From a virus: 36,952 nucleotides of DNA. Below, piece by piece: positions 1 through 10,069 of the stretch. The notes beneath the pieces are model-generated. The model did no database searches and was not told where the DNA came from. It saw only the letters and a list, made by a program, of their open reading frames with translations. Location: IMG/VR virus record IMGVR_UViG_3300027782_000179, positions 1-36,952 of that record, one strand, 5' to 3'. The stretch's first letter is position 1. Every line of letters starts with the position of its first letter. Made by a program: the position numbers and the translations under genes.

Positions 1-2
1 AC

Positions 3-3000
3 TGGGTTCCACATACCACTGTTATCCCTGCTGAAACGTCAGCACCCAACCCCGGTTATTATCAACAGGGCATGGTTGCTGTATACGAATTTGTCAGCGG
101 AAGATATGTTAACATCGAAACATTTGTGAGCCCGAGACCAATAGACAATGAAAAATTTGGATCTGAAATTACCATTGGTGTAAACGGAACCGAATATTAT
201 CTAGCAGTATCTGCTGTAGGATCGTACAATAACACAGGCAGAGTATATCTTATCAAGCACACAGGCACAGAGTGGACACACATGGAGAATCCTCTTTACA
301 GAGGTATCTACAATCTAACCGATTCCTACAAGCAAGATGAAATAGTATGGCAGGCAGCACAAGATCCTATTTCAGAAACAGTGCGAGGTAATCTATGGCA
401 GAGTCTAGACGGGTCAACATCAGATGGCAGCACCATCACACTTGATTCACAGAATTGGCTCAAAGTCAGCGATATATCAACGCATTGCTCTCTACCAACT
501 AACATCTCTGTAGAAGACGACGGATCTACCCAGGAGTTTACTACCACAGGCCTATTAACTAATTCACAAAAAGCAGAATTAATCAAGCAGGGCGACCAGT
601 TTGGATATTCTATGGCCATGAGTAGGGACGGCAGCATTTTAGTTATAGGCGCTCCAGACAGCGATGGACAATACTTTGCTAATTATCGCGGAGTATGGCG
701 AGCTGATGTTGAATATGTAGAAGGAGAAACAGTGAGATTCCAGGGATCGCCTGGCACTGCTTATCAATATTATCAATTGGGAGATGCATTTTTAGGCCCA
801 GACAGCACATACCGCAGCTACAATGAAGATCCTTCATCGAGTGCCAATTGGCAACAGGTAGGAGACAGCACCACAACATCAAGTGGTAAAATTTTTGTTT
901 ACAAGAAAACAGTGTATGATTCATATGAATTTGTTCAGATGATCAATGCAGGCACACTGTCATCATTTACTGATATAGATTCTGGACTGGTGATAAGCAC
1001 AGGAGATCAATTTGGCTTTGCTATGGATCTAGATTCCAACGGAAACACTCTTGTGGTTTCTAGTCCAAGGTCGGATGTGAATTATCAAGACCAGGGTGCT
1101 GTTTATGTTCTAGAACTAGATCAACAAACAACTGAATTCCGTGTTAAACAGCGCCTGCAGAGTTATGAAATCTACGCCAACGAATATTTTGGTTTTGCTG
1201 TTTCGATAAGTCCAGACAAGTCCAAAATAGCAGTTGGTGCTAGAAATACCAAAACTCCTTTTCCTATTAGTTTTGATATATTAGAAGGCACAACATTTGA
1301 TAATGCAAGAACAAGATTTTACATCGAGCAAGGGTTCACTGGCGGTGTCTATGTATTTGACAACAAAGATCAGTTGTTCTTTCTCACAGAAAAACTAGAC
1401 AGTGATTTACAGGCAGATGAATCATTCGGGCACAGCATAGACTGTGTAGGTACAAAATTACTAGTAGGATCGCCATACTTTAAAAACACAGACTCAAACG
1501 CATATGAAGGCACAGCTCGTTTGTTTACAGCCAGTGCAGATGCAAGTTGGTCTGTGCTTACAAGCCAACAACCATTGGTAGATTTAAGAAAAATTAAAAA
1601 AATTGAACTCTATGATAATGTAAAAAATGTAAAGATACAAGACATAGATTTCATTGACGCTGCAAGGGGAAAAATTCTCAATATTGCAGAACAAGAAATT
1701 AAGTATAAAACACCATACGATCCTGCGGTGTATTCAATAGGCACAGCTGAAGTGGTAGTAGATACGACTATAAACTGGCTAGAAAAAAATGTAGGAAAAC
1801 TATGGTGGAATACCAGCACTGCAAAATTTCAATATGCAGAACAAAAAGACTCTGCGTATAAAACAGGGAATTGGAATCAACAGGTAACGGGCTCAAGCAT
1901 AGATGTGTATGAATGGGTTGAGACAGTGCTGTTGCCCAACGAATGGGCAGCTTTAGCAGATACAAATGCAGGACTTGTTCAAGGAATTAGCGGTCAACCG
2001 TTATATCCTAACAATGATGTTTACAGTGTAAAATTTTTCTTTAGCCCAACTACTGGACTTGTAGCGGAAACATTATATTATTATTGGGTAAGAAGCAAAG
2101 CGGTTATTCCCAACAACATGCCAGGCAGAACAAAATCTGCCGCAGATGTGGCTGGATTAATTTCTAATCCAGCAGGATCGAACCTTGCTTTTGTAGCATT
2201 GATAGAATCCAATAAGTTCCTTACATACAATTTCAAAACCATAATGCTGTCCGATACAGCATTGCTCAACCTACAAATAAACAACAGCTTGGAATCACAG
2301 AATCCGATCCATAACGAATACCAACTGCTCACAGAGGGAGTGGCTGATAATGTGCCTTCTGCTAAGTTAGAGAATAAATGGATTGACAGTCTTGTTGGTT
2401 CGGATATAGTTGGAAATACAATACCTGATATAAATCTTCCAGCTAAACAAAAATATGGTATAGATTTTAGGCCACGTCAGTCTATGTTTGTGAATAGGCT
2501 GTTGGCATTACAAATTGTTATAGAATATATCAATAAGATATTGATAAATGAAACCTTTGCTGAAACCATAGAATACATCAATTTAAACAAAGTAGATGCA
2601 GCTCCTAGTGCTGTTCTCAATATATATGATATTGCAGTAGACACTGAAATAGATCTGCAGACAGTCGGCACGGTGAATACAAAACGTGCTGTGCTTCGTG
2701 GTAATTTAATCAATGGCGAATTAGACACAATAGATATAATAGATCCGGGATATGGTTACAAGCCTAAAGAATTATTTGATCAAGAACAATCTGGAATTTA
2801 TATCGGTCCTCCAGTGATAATCACCGGCGATGGATTGAATGCCACCGCAATATGTCACATTGATGGACAAGGCAGGGTAATTGCTGTAGTAGTTACTAAT
2901 CGTGGTAAGAAATACAGCGTGATCAAAGTTGAGGTAAGATATTTTTCTGTGTTAGTAAACAATGATGCAACGCTGAATAATTTCTGGAGCATATATTCTT

Positions 3001-6000
3001 GGGATGATCAACGCAAGACATATTTCCGTAGTAGATCACAAGCATATGACACAACAACATATTGGAATAAAGTAGATTGGTTTAAACTTGGATACAGTGT
3101 AAATCTACGTGTTATCAGAGAATATTCTAATATTTTTGAAGTAATTGATGACCTTGTAATTATAGGCGATATAATAAAAGTTAAAGAATATGCCGCAGGC
3201 GGATGGGCAATATTTGAAAGAATACAAGAAACGGGTCAAACGTTTTTAGACAAGTATCTATTGGTTGGTAGACAAAATGGCACGATACAACTTGACTCTG
3301 CACTATACAATGCAGGGGTAACCGGGGTAGGGTTCGACAACACCCAGGCATTTGATACCACAACCTATGACATTGAAAATTCGCAAGAACTCAGAAATAT
3401 TTTCGCAGCAGTAAAAGAAAATATATTTGTGGGGGATTATGCGGTTGAATGGAATAAGCTGTTCTTTGCCTCTATTAGACATGTTCTCAGCGAGCAACAA
3501 TATGTTGATTGGGTTTTCAAGACCAGTTTTCTCAACGCCACACATAATATAGGACCACTAGCAAGCCCGCCAAGTTATAAGAATGATAATTTATCAAGTT
3601 ATCAGGAGTATATCAACGAAGTTAAACCTTTTAGAACCACAGTTAGAGAATATGTAAGTCGATATGACCAACCAGAATCATATGCATCAGCGGTAGCTGA
3701 CTTTGATTTACCACCAGCATATTCTATATTTGACGGCCGAGCCAACCCGGTCAATTCTACGTCTTTTGAAATATCACAGTACCCATGGAAATGGTGGACA
3801 GATAATAAAGGCTTCGAAGTTACAGCTATAGAAGTGTACCAGCAAGGCACAGAATATCTCACTCCACCCAAGGTATTGATAGAAGGAAACGGTGTCGGAG
3901 CAACAGCCCGTGCATTTATTTCAAATGGTAGAGTGTCTGGTATACAGATGTTGACTCAAGGCATGGGATATCTCACAGCTCCGACAGTTACATTAGTAGG
4001 AGGAAACTCATCTACTGCCGTGCCCGCTCGAGCCACTGCAATCATAGGCAATTCTCAAGTGCGTGTGTTTGATGTGTCTTTGAAATTTGATAGACTTTCT
4101 ACCAACGGGATCTATGAGAATTTTTCGCAGACACAGACATTTACTGCCAGTGGCAGTAGTGCTGTATTCTTTTTGAATTATGCACCGACGAATGATAAAA
4201 ATCGAATCAGAGTCACTAGAAAAATATTCACCACACAAAAAACACAAGTGGTTCTAGGCAGTGAATTCCAGATATCATTGTATTATCAAAACACTGGTGG
4301 TTACAAATTGCTGCGTGGAAAGCTAGTGTTTAATCAAGCCCCGTTGATAGGTGATGAAATCACTGTAATATATGACAAAAACATAGAATTGTTTGATGCG
4401 GTAAACAGGATCCAACAGATCTACACGCCAAAAGCAGGCATGCTAGGAAAAGAACTGAACCAACTAATGACAGGTATTGATTTTGGTGGCGTGAGAATAC
4501 AAGGCACAACATTTGATGTCACTGGTGGTTGGGATGCCTTGCCGTGGTTTACCGACAGCTGGGATTCAGTTGAAGCCAGCGCAGATTACTATTTCATAGT
4601 AGATGGTATTACGGTATTTGTAGATTCCACAGTAATATATTTGAAAAATGAAATTCTAGAAGTTAATGGGGTGTTGTACAAAGCACTGAAAGACAGCGTA
4701 GACGCCGCAGGAAACATAATCATCCCGACTATATCAGAAGAGTGGCAAGCGTTCTGGGAAATATTCACAGTGAGATTACCGTATGTACCGGCTGCCGATC
4801 AGAAAATTAACATTTACATCAAACGCAAAGATACCAACATCACTGTACGGGTAGATGATGAAAATTATATTCAGTATGGTGTAGACGGCAGCAGTATTTT
4901 AGATTCAAGCACAGGCACTAATTCAGCAGCGGAAATGCCAACATTCGTAGGCAACGGTGTCACTGATGGTATTCAAATAGGTCAGTATCTATTAGTAAAC
5001 AATGGAGATACGTTGATTTTCCGTCCTGAAGAAAGTGATGGCAGTGTGTCAATTACCGATGAGAATATTTTAGATACCAAACTCAGCGGCGGATCGTTGT
5101 CAGCCATCAGTGCTGCTTATGCTACAGCCACAGGCACAACTGCAGAAGAAATTGCCATTACAGGTGGAAAATTCATCGACAAAGAAAATGTTCCAGCACC
5201 TGAAGAAAATATACCGGGACAGGTGATAGACAGCGTATCTATCAAAGTATATAACAACAAGCCGTCCGGAGCAGCTGCATTACAATCAAAGATTACAACT
5301 GCCAACGGTCAAGACACTGTATTTGCTGTGGGACAAACAGTGTTAGAAAACTCTTCAATATTTGTTTATGTAGATAATACTGCAAAAATTCTTGGACAAC
5401 ACTACACCATAGATTTCACTGCTGCAAATGTAGATTTTATCTCAGCACCAGCAGACGGCGAATTGGTTGAAATTTTAAGCATAGGGATCGGTGGTGTTGG
5501 TATACTAGACTATCAAAATTATGTAGCCGACGGTACAACTGGATTATTTCTTACCAATGCAGGGTATGATGTTACTAGTGCTGTATTTGTTACACTTAAT
5601 GGATCTCAAGTTGATGTTGGATTTCGCAACAGCACTGAAATCATAGATGCCGTAGGAAAAACGTTGGTTGAATTTGCAGTTACTCCACAACTAGGTGATG
5701 TAATTAAAATAGCATGCCTATCAGCATCATCGGATGTGGATTCGTCGGGGGTGTCTCTAGTTCAGGTAAACACACAGACCTTTTATTATGAAGGCAGCAC
5801 ACGTAGTTTTGATCTCAATGGATTCAGTGAGCTTGCAAGAGGGTCATCGCTTGGTTCAACAATAGTTGAAGTGAATGGACAAGTGCTTATAGGACCAGAC
5901 ACAAATTATGTAATATATGACGGTACAAACAATCAGTTCACCCTTGGTACAGACCCATTTGTATCTGGAGGCAGTATATTGCCTGCTGACATCAAAGTAT

Positions 6001-7259
6001 ACATTAATAATATTCTTAGGGTATTTGTTATAGATTATACATTCAACGGTCCCGACAAGGTATTGATAGTCAAACCAGAAAGATTAGTATTAGGCGATAA
6101 AATAAAAATTGAAAACAGTTTGAATGCACAGTATTCTATACAAGGAAATAATATAATAATTGACAGTGAATTTGATTTTGGGTTTCCTGGTGATTCCACA
6201 TTGTCTGATTCGACATATCCTTCTGTGATTGTCACATGGTTTGGTGAATATCCTTCTATGAATATTATCCAGGATGAAACTGCTGGCGGCAAAGTTAATT
6301 ACCAACTTGCTCAGATTCCTGTCTCGGCAAGTTATGTATGGGTATATGTAAATGGCACTAGACTTCACCAAGAAAAAGATTATTTTGTAAATTTGCCAAG
6401 AGCTGTAGTATATCTCAATGTCGTGACCATACCCGAGGACAGAGTTAAAATTATAATTTTTGGTAATGATATTTTTAAATTGCCTTCGGCTTATGAAATA
6501 CACAAAGACATGTTAAATGTATTCCACTTTAACAGATTTTCAAAAGCATCATGCAAACTCACTAAACCATTAAGATATTTTGATACCACTATAGAAGTGT
6601 CGGATGCAAGTGAACTAGGCCAGCCAATTGTATCTAGAAATTTACCAGGCATTGTGTTTATTGGGGGTGAGCGAATTGAATATATGACCAAGACAGGAAA
6701 TGTGCTTGGACAGCTACGCAGGGGTGTGCAAGGAACAAGCATAGCGGAAAACTATGCGATAGACACAGTATTGGCTGAAGTTGGGTACGGTGAAGTTATT
6801 CCGTATAATGAAAATCAGCAGAGGATTGATTTTACCAGCGACGGTAGCACATTATTAATCGGTCCATTAGATTTCATCCCCTTAAAAGGCACAAGAATCG
6901 GTGATTGGTATAGAGATACTATCCCTTCTACACACGGGCCCTGCGATCAGATAGAAGTATTTGCAGGTGGTCGTAGATTGAAAAAAGATCCTCAGGATGT
7001 CTATCTAGAAATCAACGGAGCAGCAAGTCCCGAGGCAGATCAAACTCAAGAGGCGGAATTCAGTGTTGACGGCATTTCACAACAAATTAGATTAACCGCT
7101 GCTTTACCTGCCGGAACTAGGGTGACGGTGATTAGACGACTAGGACAAACTTGGCATGCCAGGGGCAATACCACAGCAGCAGATGGTATAAGTTTATTAG
7201 ACACTGCAACTCCTATAGCTAAATTCATTGTGGAAAAGACTACCACGATACCTGAATAA
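3..7259 (+). CDS. Giant virion structural protein with FG-GAP-like propeller repeats (5' partial)
   Basis: The reading frame is open to the left edge (no stop from base 3), so the first ATG at 72 is probably internal and the gene begins outside the window. At least 2,418 residues are visible. Four FG-GAP-like motifs (GDQFGYS, GDQFGFA, NEYFGFA, DESFGHS, each followed by an LVIGAP-type strand) lie near residues 174, 311, 369 and 448, counted from base 72, and suggest an integrin-alpha-like beta-propeller. Two glycine-rich modules of the type PPxVxIxGxGxGAxAxA follow near residues 893 and 1264. Many short beta repeats with VYVNG-type strands follow, and an RRGVQGTS motif lies near residue 2217. 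This mosaic is typical of long fibre or baseplate-peripheral proteins in marine T4-like phages, and the fibre genes downstream fit that. The exact T4 counterpart is not recognisable. Surface binding by the propeller is inference. Confidence 0.8.
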   Translation, partial: WVPHTTVIPAETSAPNPGYYQQGMVAVYEFVSGRYVNIETFVSPRPIDNEKFGSEITIGVNGTEYYLAVSAVGSYNNTGRVYLIKHTGTEWTHMENPLYRGIYNLTDSYKQDEIVWQAAQDPISETVRGNLWQSLDGSTSDGSTITLDSQNWLKVSDISTHCSLPTNISVEDDGSTQEFTTTGLLTNSQKAELIKQGDQFGYSMAMSRDGSILVIGAPDSDGQYFANYRGVWRADVEYVEGETVRFQGSPGTAYQYYQLGDAFLGPDSTYRSYNEDPSSSANWQQVGDSTTTSSGKIFVYKKTVYDSYEFVQMINAGTLSSFTDIDSGLVISTGDQFGFAMDLDSNGNTLVVSSPRSDVNYQDQGAVYVLELDQQTTEFRVKQRLQSYEIYANEYFGFAVSISPDKSKIAVGARNTKTPFPISFDILEGTTFDNARTRFYIEQGFTGGVYVFDNKDQLFFLTEKLDSDLQADESFGHSIDCVGTKLLVGSPYFKNTDSNAYEGTARLFTASADASWSVLTSQQPLVDLRKIKKIELYDNVKNVKIQDIDFIDAARGKILNIAEQEIKYKTPYDPAVYSIGTAEVVVDTTINWLEKNVGKLWWNTSTAKFQYAEQKDSAYKTGNWNQQVTGSSIDVYEWVETVLLPNEWAALADTNAGLVQGISGQPLYPNNDVYSVKFFFSPTTGLVAETLYYYWVRSKAVIPNNMPGRTKSAADVAGLISNPAGSNLAFVALIESNKFLTYNFKTIMLSDTALLNLQINNSLESQNPIHNEYQLLTEGVADNVPSAKLENKWIDSLVGSDIVGNTIPDINLPAKQKYGIDFRPRQSMFVNRLLALQIVIEYINKILINETFAETIEYINLNKVDAAPSAVLNIYDIAVDTEIDLQTVGTVNTKRAVLRGNLINGELDTIDIIDPGYGYKPKELFDQEQSGIYIGPPVIITGDGLNATAICHIDGQGRVIAVVVTNRGKKYSVIKVEVRYFSVLVNNDATLNNFWSIYSWDDQRKTYFRSRSQAYDTTTYWNKVDWFKLGYSVNLRVIREYSNIFEVIDDLVIIGDIIKVKEYAAGGWAIFERIQETGQTFLDKYLLVGRQNGTIQLDSALYNAGVTGVGFDNTQAFDTTTYDIENSQELRNIFAAVKENIFVGDYAVEWNKLFFASIRHVLSEQQYVDWVFKTSFLNATHNIGPLASPPSYKNDNLSSYQEYINEVKPFRTTVREYVSRYDQPESYASAVADFDLPPAYSIFDGRANPVNSTSFEISQYPWKWWTDNKGFEVTAIEVYQQGTEYLTPPKVLIEGNGVGATARAFISNGRVSGIQMLTQGMGYLTAPTVTLVGGNSSTAVPARATAIIGNSQVRVFDVSLKFDRLSTNGIYENFSQTQTFTASGSSAVFFLNYAPTNDKNRIRVTRKIFTTQKTQVVLGSEFQISLYYQNTGGYKLLRGKLVFNQAPLIGDEITVIYDKNIELFDAVNRIQQIYTPKAGMLGKELNQLMTGIDFGGVRIQGTTFDVTGGWDALPWFTDSWDSVEASADYYFIVDGITVFVDSTVIYLKNEILEVNGVLYKALKDSVDAAGNIIIPTISEEWQAFWEIFTVRLPYVPAADQKINIYIKRKDTNITVRVDDENYIQYGVDGSSILDSSTGTNSAAEMPTFVGNGVTDGIQIGQYLLVNNGDTLIFRPEESDGSVSITDENILDTKLSGGSLSAISAAYATATGTTAEEIAITGGKFIDKENVPAPEENIPGQVIDSVSIKVYNNKPSGAAALQSKITTANGQDTVFAVGQTVLENSSIFVYVDNTAKILGQHYTIDFTAANVDFISAPADGELVEILSIGIGGVGILDYQNYVADGTTGLFLTNAGYDVTSAVFVTLNGSQVDVGFRNSTEIIDAVGKTLVEFAVTPQLGDVIKIACLSASSDVDSSGVSLVQVNTQTFYYEGSTRSFDLNGFSELARGSSLGSTIVEVNGQVLIGPDTNYVIYDGTNNQFTLGTDPFVSGGSILPADIKVYINNILRVFVIDYTFNGPDKVLIVKPERLVLGDKIKIENSLNAQYSIQGNNIIIDSEFDFGFPGDSTLSDSTYPSVIVTWFGEYPSMNIIQDETAGGKVNYQLAQIPVSASYVWVYVNGTRLHQEKDYFVNLPRAVVYLNVVTIPEDRVKIIIFGNDIFKLPSAYEIHKDMLNVFHFNRFSKASCKLTKPLRYFDTTIEVSDASELGQPIVSRNLPGIVFIGGERIEYMTKTGNVLGQLRRGVQGTSIAENYAIDTVLAEVGYGEVIPYNENQQRIDFTSDGSTLLIGPLDFIPLKGTRIGDWYRDTIPSTHGPCDQIEVFAGGRRLKKDPQDVYLEINGAASPEADQTQEAEFSVDGISQQIRLTAALPAGTRVTVIRRLGQTWHARGNTTAADGISLLDTATPIAKFIVEKTTTIPE

Positions 7260-7262
7260 ATA
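7255..7262 (+). promoter_or_regulatory. Probable T4-type late promoter (AATAAATA)
   Basis: AATAAATA differs from the T4 late consensus TATAAATA only in the first base. It overlaps the TAA stop of the giant structural gene. By T4 spacing (last A at -6) transcription would start near 7268, leaving a leader of about 20 nt before the ATG at 7288. That geometry supports 7288 as the start of the next gene. Confidence 0.5.
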
Positions 7263-7287
7263 CATGATGGAACAAAAAGAGATAAAA

Positions 7288-7938
7288 ATGCCAAATAATC
7301 AAGATCAATCAGTTCAAAACACACAATCTCGTCCTAATGAAACAGGAGGATTTAATTTTGAAGGCCACATCAAAATTCATGATCCTGAAACAAAAGAAAT
7401 TTTTGTTGATAAACGCAACGCTATACACTATGAAAATATGAGCGTAGCTATGGTAAACAGCCTTAGCAATCAAGGATACGGTACCGTATATCAGATGATT
7501 TTTGGCACAGGTGGAACCACTGTAGACCCTACAGGTCTTATAACTTACCTTACACCAAATACTATTGGTGTTAACTCTAGTCTTTATAATCAAACTTATC
7601 AAAAAGTAGTTGATCAAAACGCTATTGAAAATCAAGATCCTGTAAGAAATAAAATGGAAATTAGGCATATCAGCGGCGCAACTTACAGTGATATTGTGAT
7701 CAGCTGCCTGTTAGATTACGGCGAACCATTAGAACAAGAAGCATTTGATAACAGTGTTGACATGAATGGTGAATTTGTGTTCGATGAATTAGGACTAAAA
7801 AGCATTGGCCAAGATGGTTCTGAAGGAAAATTACTCACACATGTGGTATTTCATCCCGTGCAGAAAAGTCTTAACAGACTGCTTCAAATTGACTACACTA
7901 TCCGTGTGCAGAGTTTGACCGGATTCACTGAGATATAA
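7288..7938 (+). CDS. Conserved phage structural-region protein, 216 aa
   Basis: Function not recognised. The start is placed at ATG 7288, because the upstream ATGs at 7264/7267 and the TTG at 7228 lie at or before the predicted late transcript start (about 7268), and a purine-rich GAGATAAAA stretch precedes 7288. The first ~20 residues are polar and probably disordered (PNNQDQSVQN). The rest looks like a compact soluble beta-rich domain with no signal peptide or membrane helix. It sits between the giant structural gene and the first fibre gene, 2 bases before the latter, so a virion or baseplate/fibre-attachment role is likely by context only. Confidence 0.72.
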   Translation: MPNNQDQSVQNTQSRPNETGGFNFEGHIKIHDPETKEIFVDKRNAIHYENMSVAMVNSLSNQGYGTVYQMIFGTGGTTVDPTGLITYLTPNTIGVNSSLYNQTYQKVVDQNAIENQDPVRNKMEIRHISGATYSDIVISCLLDYGEPLEQEAFDNSVDMNGEFVFDELGLKSIGQDGSEGKLLTHVVFHPVQKSLNRLLQIDYTIRVQSLTGFTEI

Positions 7939-7940
7939 TC

Positions 7941-10058
7941 ATGCCATATATTGTTAATTTTACAGACAAAGAAAATAAAAGTCCAATTACGGTATTTGAT
8001 AATACTTCTAGCACAGACACCAGCTTGACATTTCCTGGAAGAAACGTCACAGGTTACGGTCAGATCATCGCAGAGAATTTTTTATCACTTTTAGAAAATT
8101 TTGCATCTACCAACCAGCCCGTAAATCCTGTAGAAGGACAGCTTTGGTATGACAGCACAGGTGGCACACAGACTCTAAAAATATGGGATAATACTGCATG
8201 GAAAGCTGCATCCGGAATACAAAAAGGAGTTAGTCAACCTTCAGTAGAAACCAGCAAACTAGGAGAGCTATGGGTAGATACTACTAATCAACAACTGCGT
8301 ATATTTACAGGTACTAGATGGATATTAGTTGGACCGGTTGAGAGTTCAGTCGGCGGCCTGAGATACGGACCGGTAATAGAAAAAATTGCCGATGCTGATA
8401 ATTTAGACAGATTTATTCTCACATTTTATATTGCTGACATTCCTGTGATTGTATTCAGTAAAGACAGTTTTACACCAAAGACTTTGATAACAGGATTTGA
8501 TATTATTAAATCCGGTATAAACATCAGTGCTCCTGCTACTTCGGGCGAAATCGCAAATTTCGTGGGAGGGTTTTTACCTGTGCTGAATGGTACAGCAAGA
8601 AATGCAGAAGCACTATCTATTTCTGGTGTAGAAGTACAAGCAGGCAAATTTCTTAGATCAGACGTAATTAATACCACAAATTTTGAAATTAAAATAAAAA
8701 ACAACAACGGTATTTCAATCGGAGCCGACGAAACATTCAAGTTATCGGCTACTGCAACGTCTAGTAATATCTATAACTCATCTGCTGGTAGTTCTATTGA
8801 TATTCAGACAAACCGCAATGGTATTCCGGCAACAATCTTGAGGATCGTCGACGACAAAATCGGTATTAATCAAAGTAATCCACTGGAGGTGTTGGATATA
8901 CAAGGCAATGCCAAAATTACAGGATCCTTTATCACTACTAATACTGCTGCTAGTACCAATTTGAATAATGGCAGTATCATTACACAAGGCGGCATTGCGG
9001 TCGCTAAAAATATTATTGTTGGTGATGGCGCTGACGTCACAGGTCCCCTGCAGACAAATATCATCGTTCCAAAAACCACTAACACATATGATATAGGCAC
9101 CGTTACACGACGCTATAACAACATACGTGCCAAAACAATTATAGCAGACACCATACAGGGAGTGCTTGAGGGCAACATCAGTGGCAACGCCAATACTGCT
9201 ACTGCGCTCAGCACAACTACTAGTTTTCAATTAGCAGGTGATGTTATTTCACCTGCTGTGCAATTTGACGGCCAAGTAGGCAGTTCTACAAAAATTCTTA
9301 ATGCCACTCTTACTGCGAACATTATTGCAGGAAAAGATACCCCCACACCTAATATTGGCAAAAAAGGCGATTTTGTTTTAACCTACAGACCTAGTGAAAG
9401 TACGTTGGCTAGTTCTGGTCTACTTAAACAAACCAGAGAAGTTTTTCTTGGCGATCTAGCAGTACCAATAGGAGCTATTCTACCTTATGCAGGGGCAAAT
9501 GCTCCTAGCGGTTATTTACTTTGTGACGGAGCAGAAATTGAACGAGCAAAATTCTCAGATCTGTTTGACATCATCGGTAACGGATATAATGGTTCTGCGG
9601 CATTAGTAGGAGTAAACACATTTCGAGTTCCTGATCTTAGGGGTAGATTTCCACTTGGCAGAGACAACATGGATAATGCAGGCACCGTGCCGATTGTAAC
9701 GGGCGGTTATGTGGATTCAGGAGGTGGCACGGCGGGTCGTGTTCCTGACGTCCAAGCAACGATTCTTGGCGGAGCAGCAGGACAAAGTTCTATCACACTA
9801 GCGTTATCAAATTTACCAGAACACAGTCATACTCTGTCGACCTCTACACAAGATTATTCGGCAGTGGCGTTAACTACAACACTGGATCCATTGGCAACTT
9901 CCGGACTTGGGCCAACAGCCCCTGGACAAGCGCAATATCTCAAAGACAGTGGCGGAGTAAAAAAACCCTTGGGTGTGACATTAGCTACACCAGTAGGATT
10001 GATGAATCCTTTCTTGGCATTGAATTATATCATAAGATCAGGACCACCAGCTTTTTAA
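7941..10058 (+). CDS. Tail fibre protein with C-terminal Tail Collar domain, 705 aa
   Basis: First of four fibre paralogues. The N-terminal ~200 residues hold the shared module: a GRNVTGYGQ segment, an ENFLSLLENFA helix, then two copies of a G-x-LWYD...W motif (GQLWYDS and GELWVDT), then an FSKDSFTP segment. The middle is beta-rich fibre sequence with an NGSIITQGGIAVAKNI strand. Residues ~508-575 match the phage Tail Collar family: VPIGAILPYAG, GYLLCDG, FRVPDLRGRFPLGRD. A LPEHSHTLS motif follows near 630, where collar proteins commonly carry metal-binding histidines. Known collar proteins form trimeric receptor-binding tips or whiskers. The order of domains implies N-terminal attachment to the baseplate or another fibre and a C-terminal tip. 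Receptor unknown. Confidence 0.88.
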   Translation: MPYIVNFTDKENKSPITVFDNTSSTDTSLTFPGRNVTGYGQIIAENFLSLLENFASTNQPVNPVEGQLWYDSTGGTQTLKIWDNTAWKAASGIQKGVSQPSVETSKLGELWVDTTNQQLRIFTGTRWILVGPVESSVGGLRYGPVIEKIADADNLDRFILTFYIADIPVIVFSKDSFTPKTLITGFDIIKSGINISAPATSGEIANFVGGFLPVLNGTARNAEALSISGVEVQAGKFLRSDVINTTNFEIKIKNNNGISIGADETFKLSATATSSNIYNSSAGSSIDIQTNRNGIPATILRIVDDKIGINQSNPLEVLDIQGNAKITGSFITTNTAASTNLNNGSIITQGGIAVAKNIIVGDGADVTGPLQTNIIVPKTTNTYDIGTVTRRYNNIRAKTIIADTIQGVLEGNISGNANTATALSTTTSFQLAGDVISPAVQFDGQVGSSTKILNATLTANIIAGKDTPTPNIGKKGDFVLTYRPSESTLASSGLLKQTREVFLGDLAVPIGAILPYAGANAPSGYLLCDGAEIERAKFSDLFDIIGNGYNGSAALVGVNTFRVPDLRGRFPLGRDNMDNAGTVPIVTGGYVDSGGGTAGRVPDVQATILGGAAGQSSITLALSNLPEHSHTLSTSTQDYSAVALTTTLDPLATSGLGPTAPGQAQYLKDSGGVKKPLGVTLATPVGLMNPFLALNYIIRSGPPAF

Positions 10059-10069
10059 CAGAGTAAAAT

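Noticed and set aside
2430-2445. TATAAAT-like string inside the giant structural gene
   Set aside because: Not followed by A, and inside coding sequence with no gene start nearby.
6090-6503. Minus-strand 137-aa frame inside the giant structural gene
   Set aside because: It lies antisense to a long, well-formed coding frame, has no ribosome site, and its translation is low-complexity and not protein-like.
8778-9230. Minus-strand 150-aa frame opposite the collar fibre
   Set aside because: Rich in cysteine and serine as expected of antisense reading; the plus frame has clear fibre motifs.
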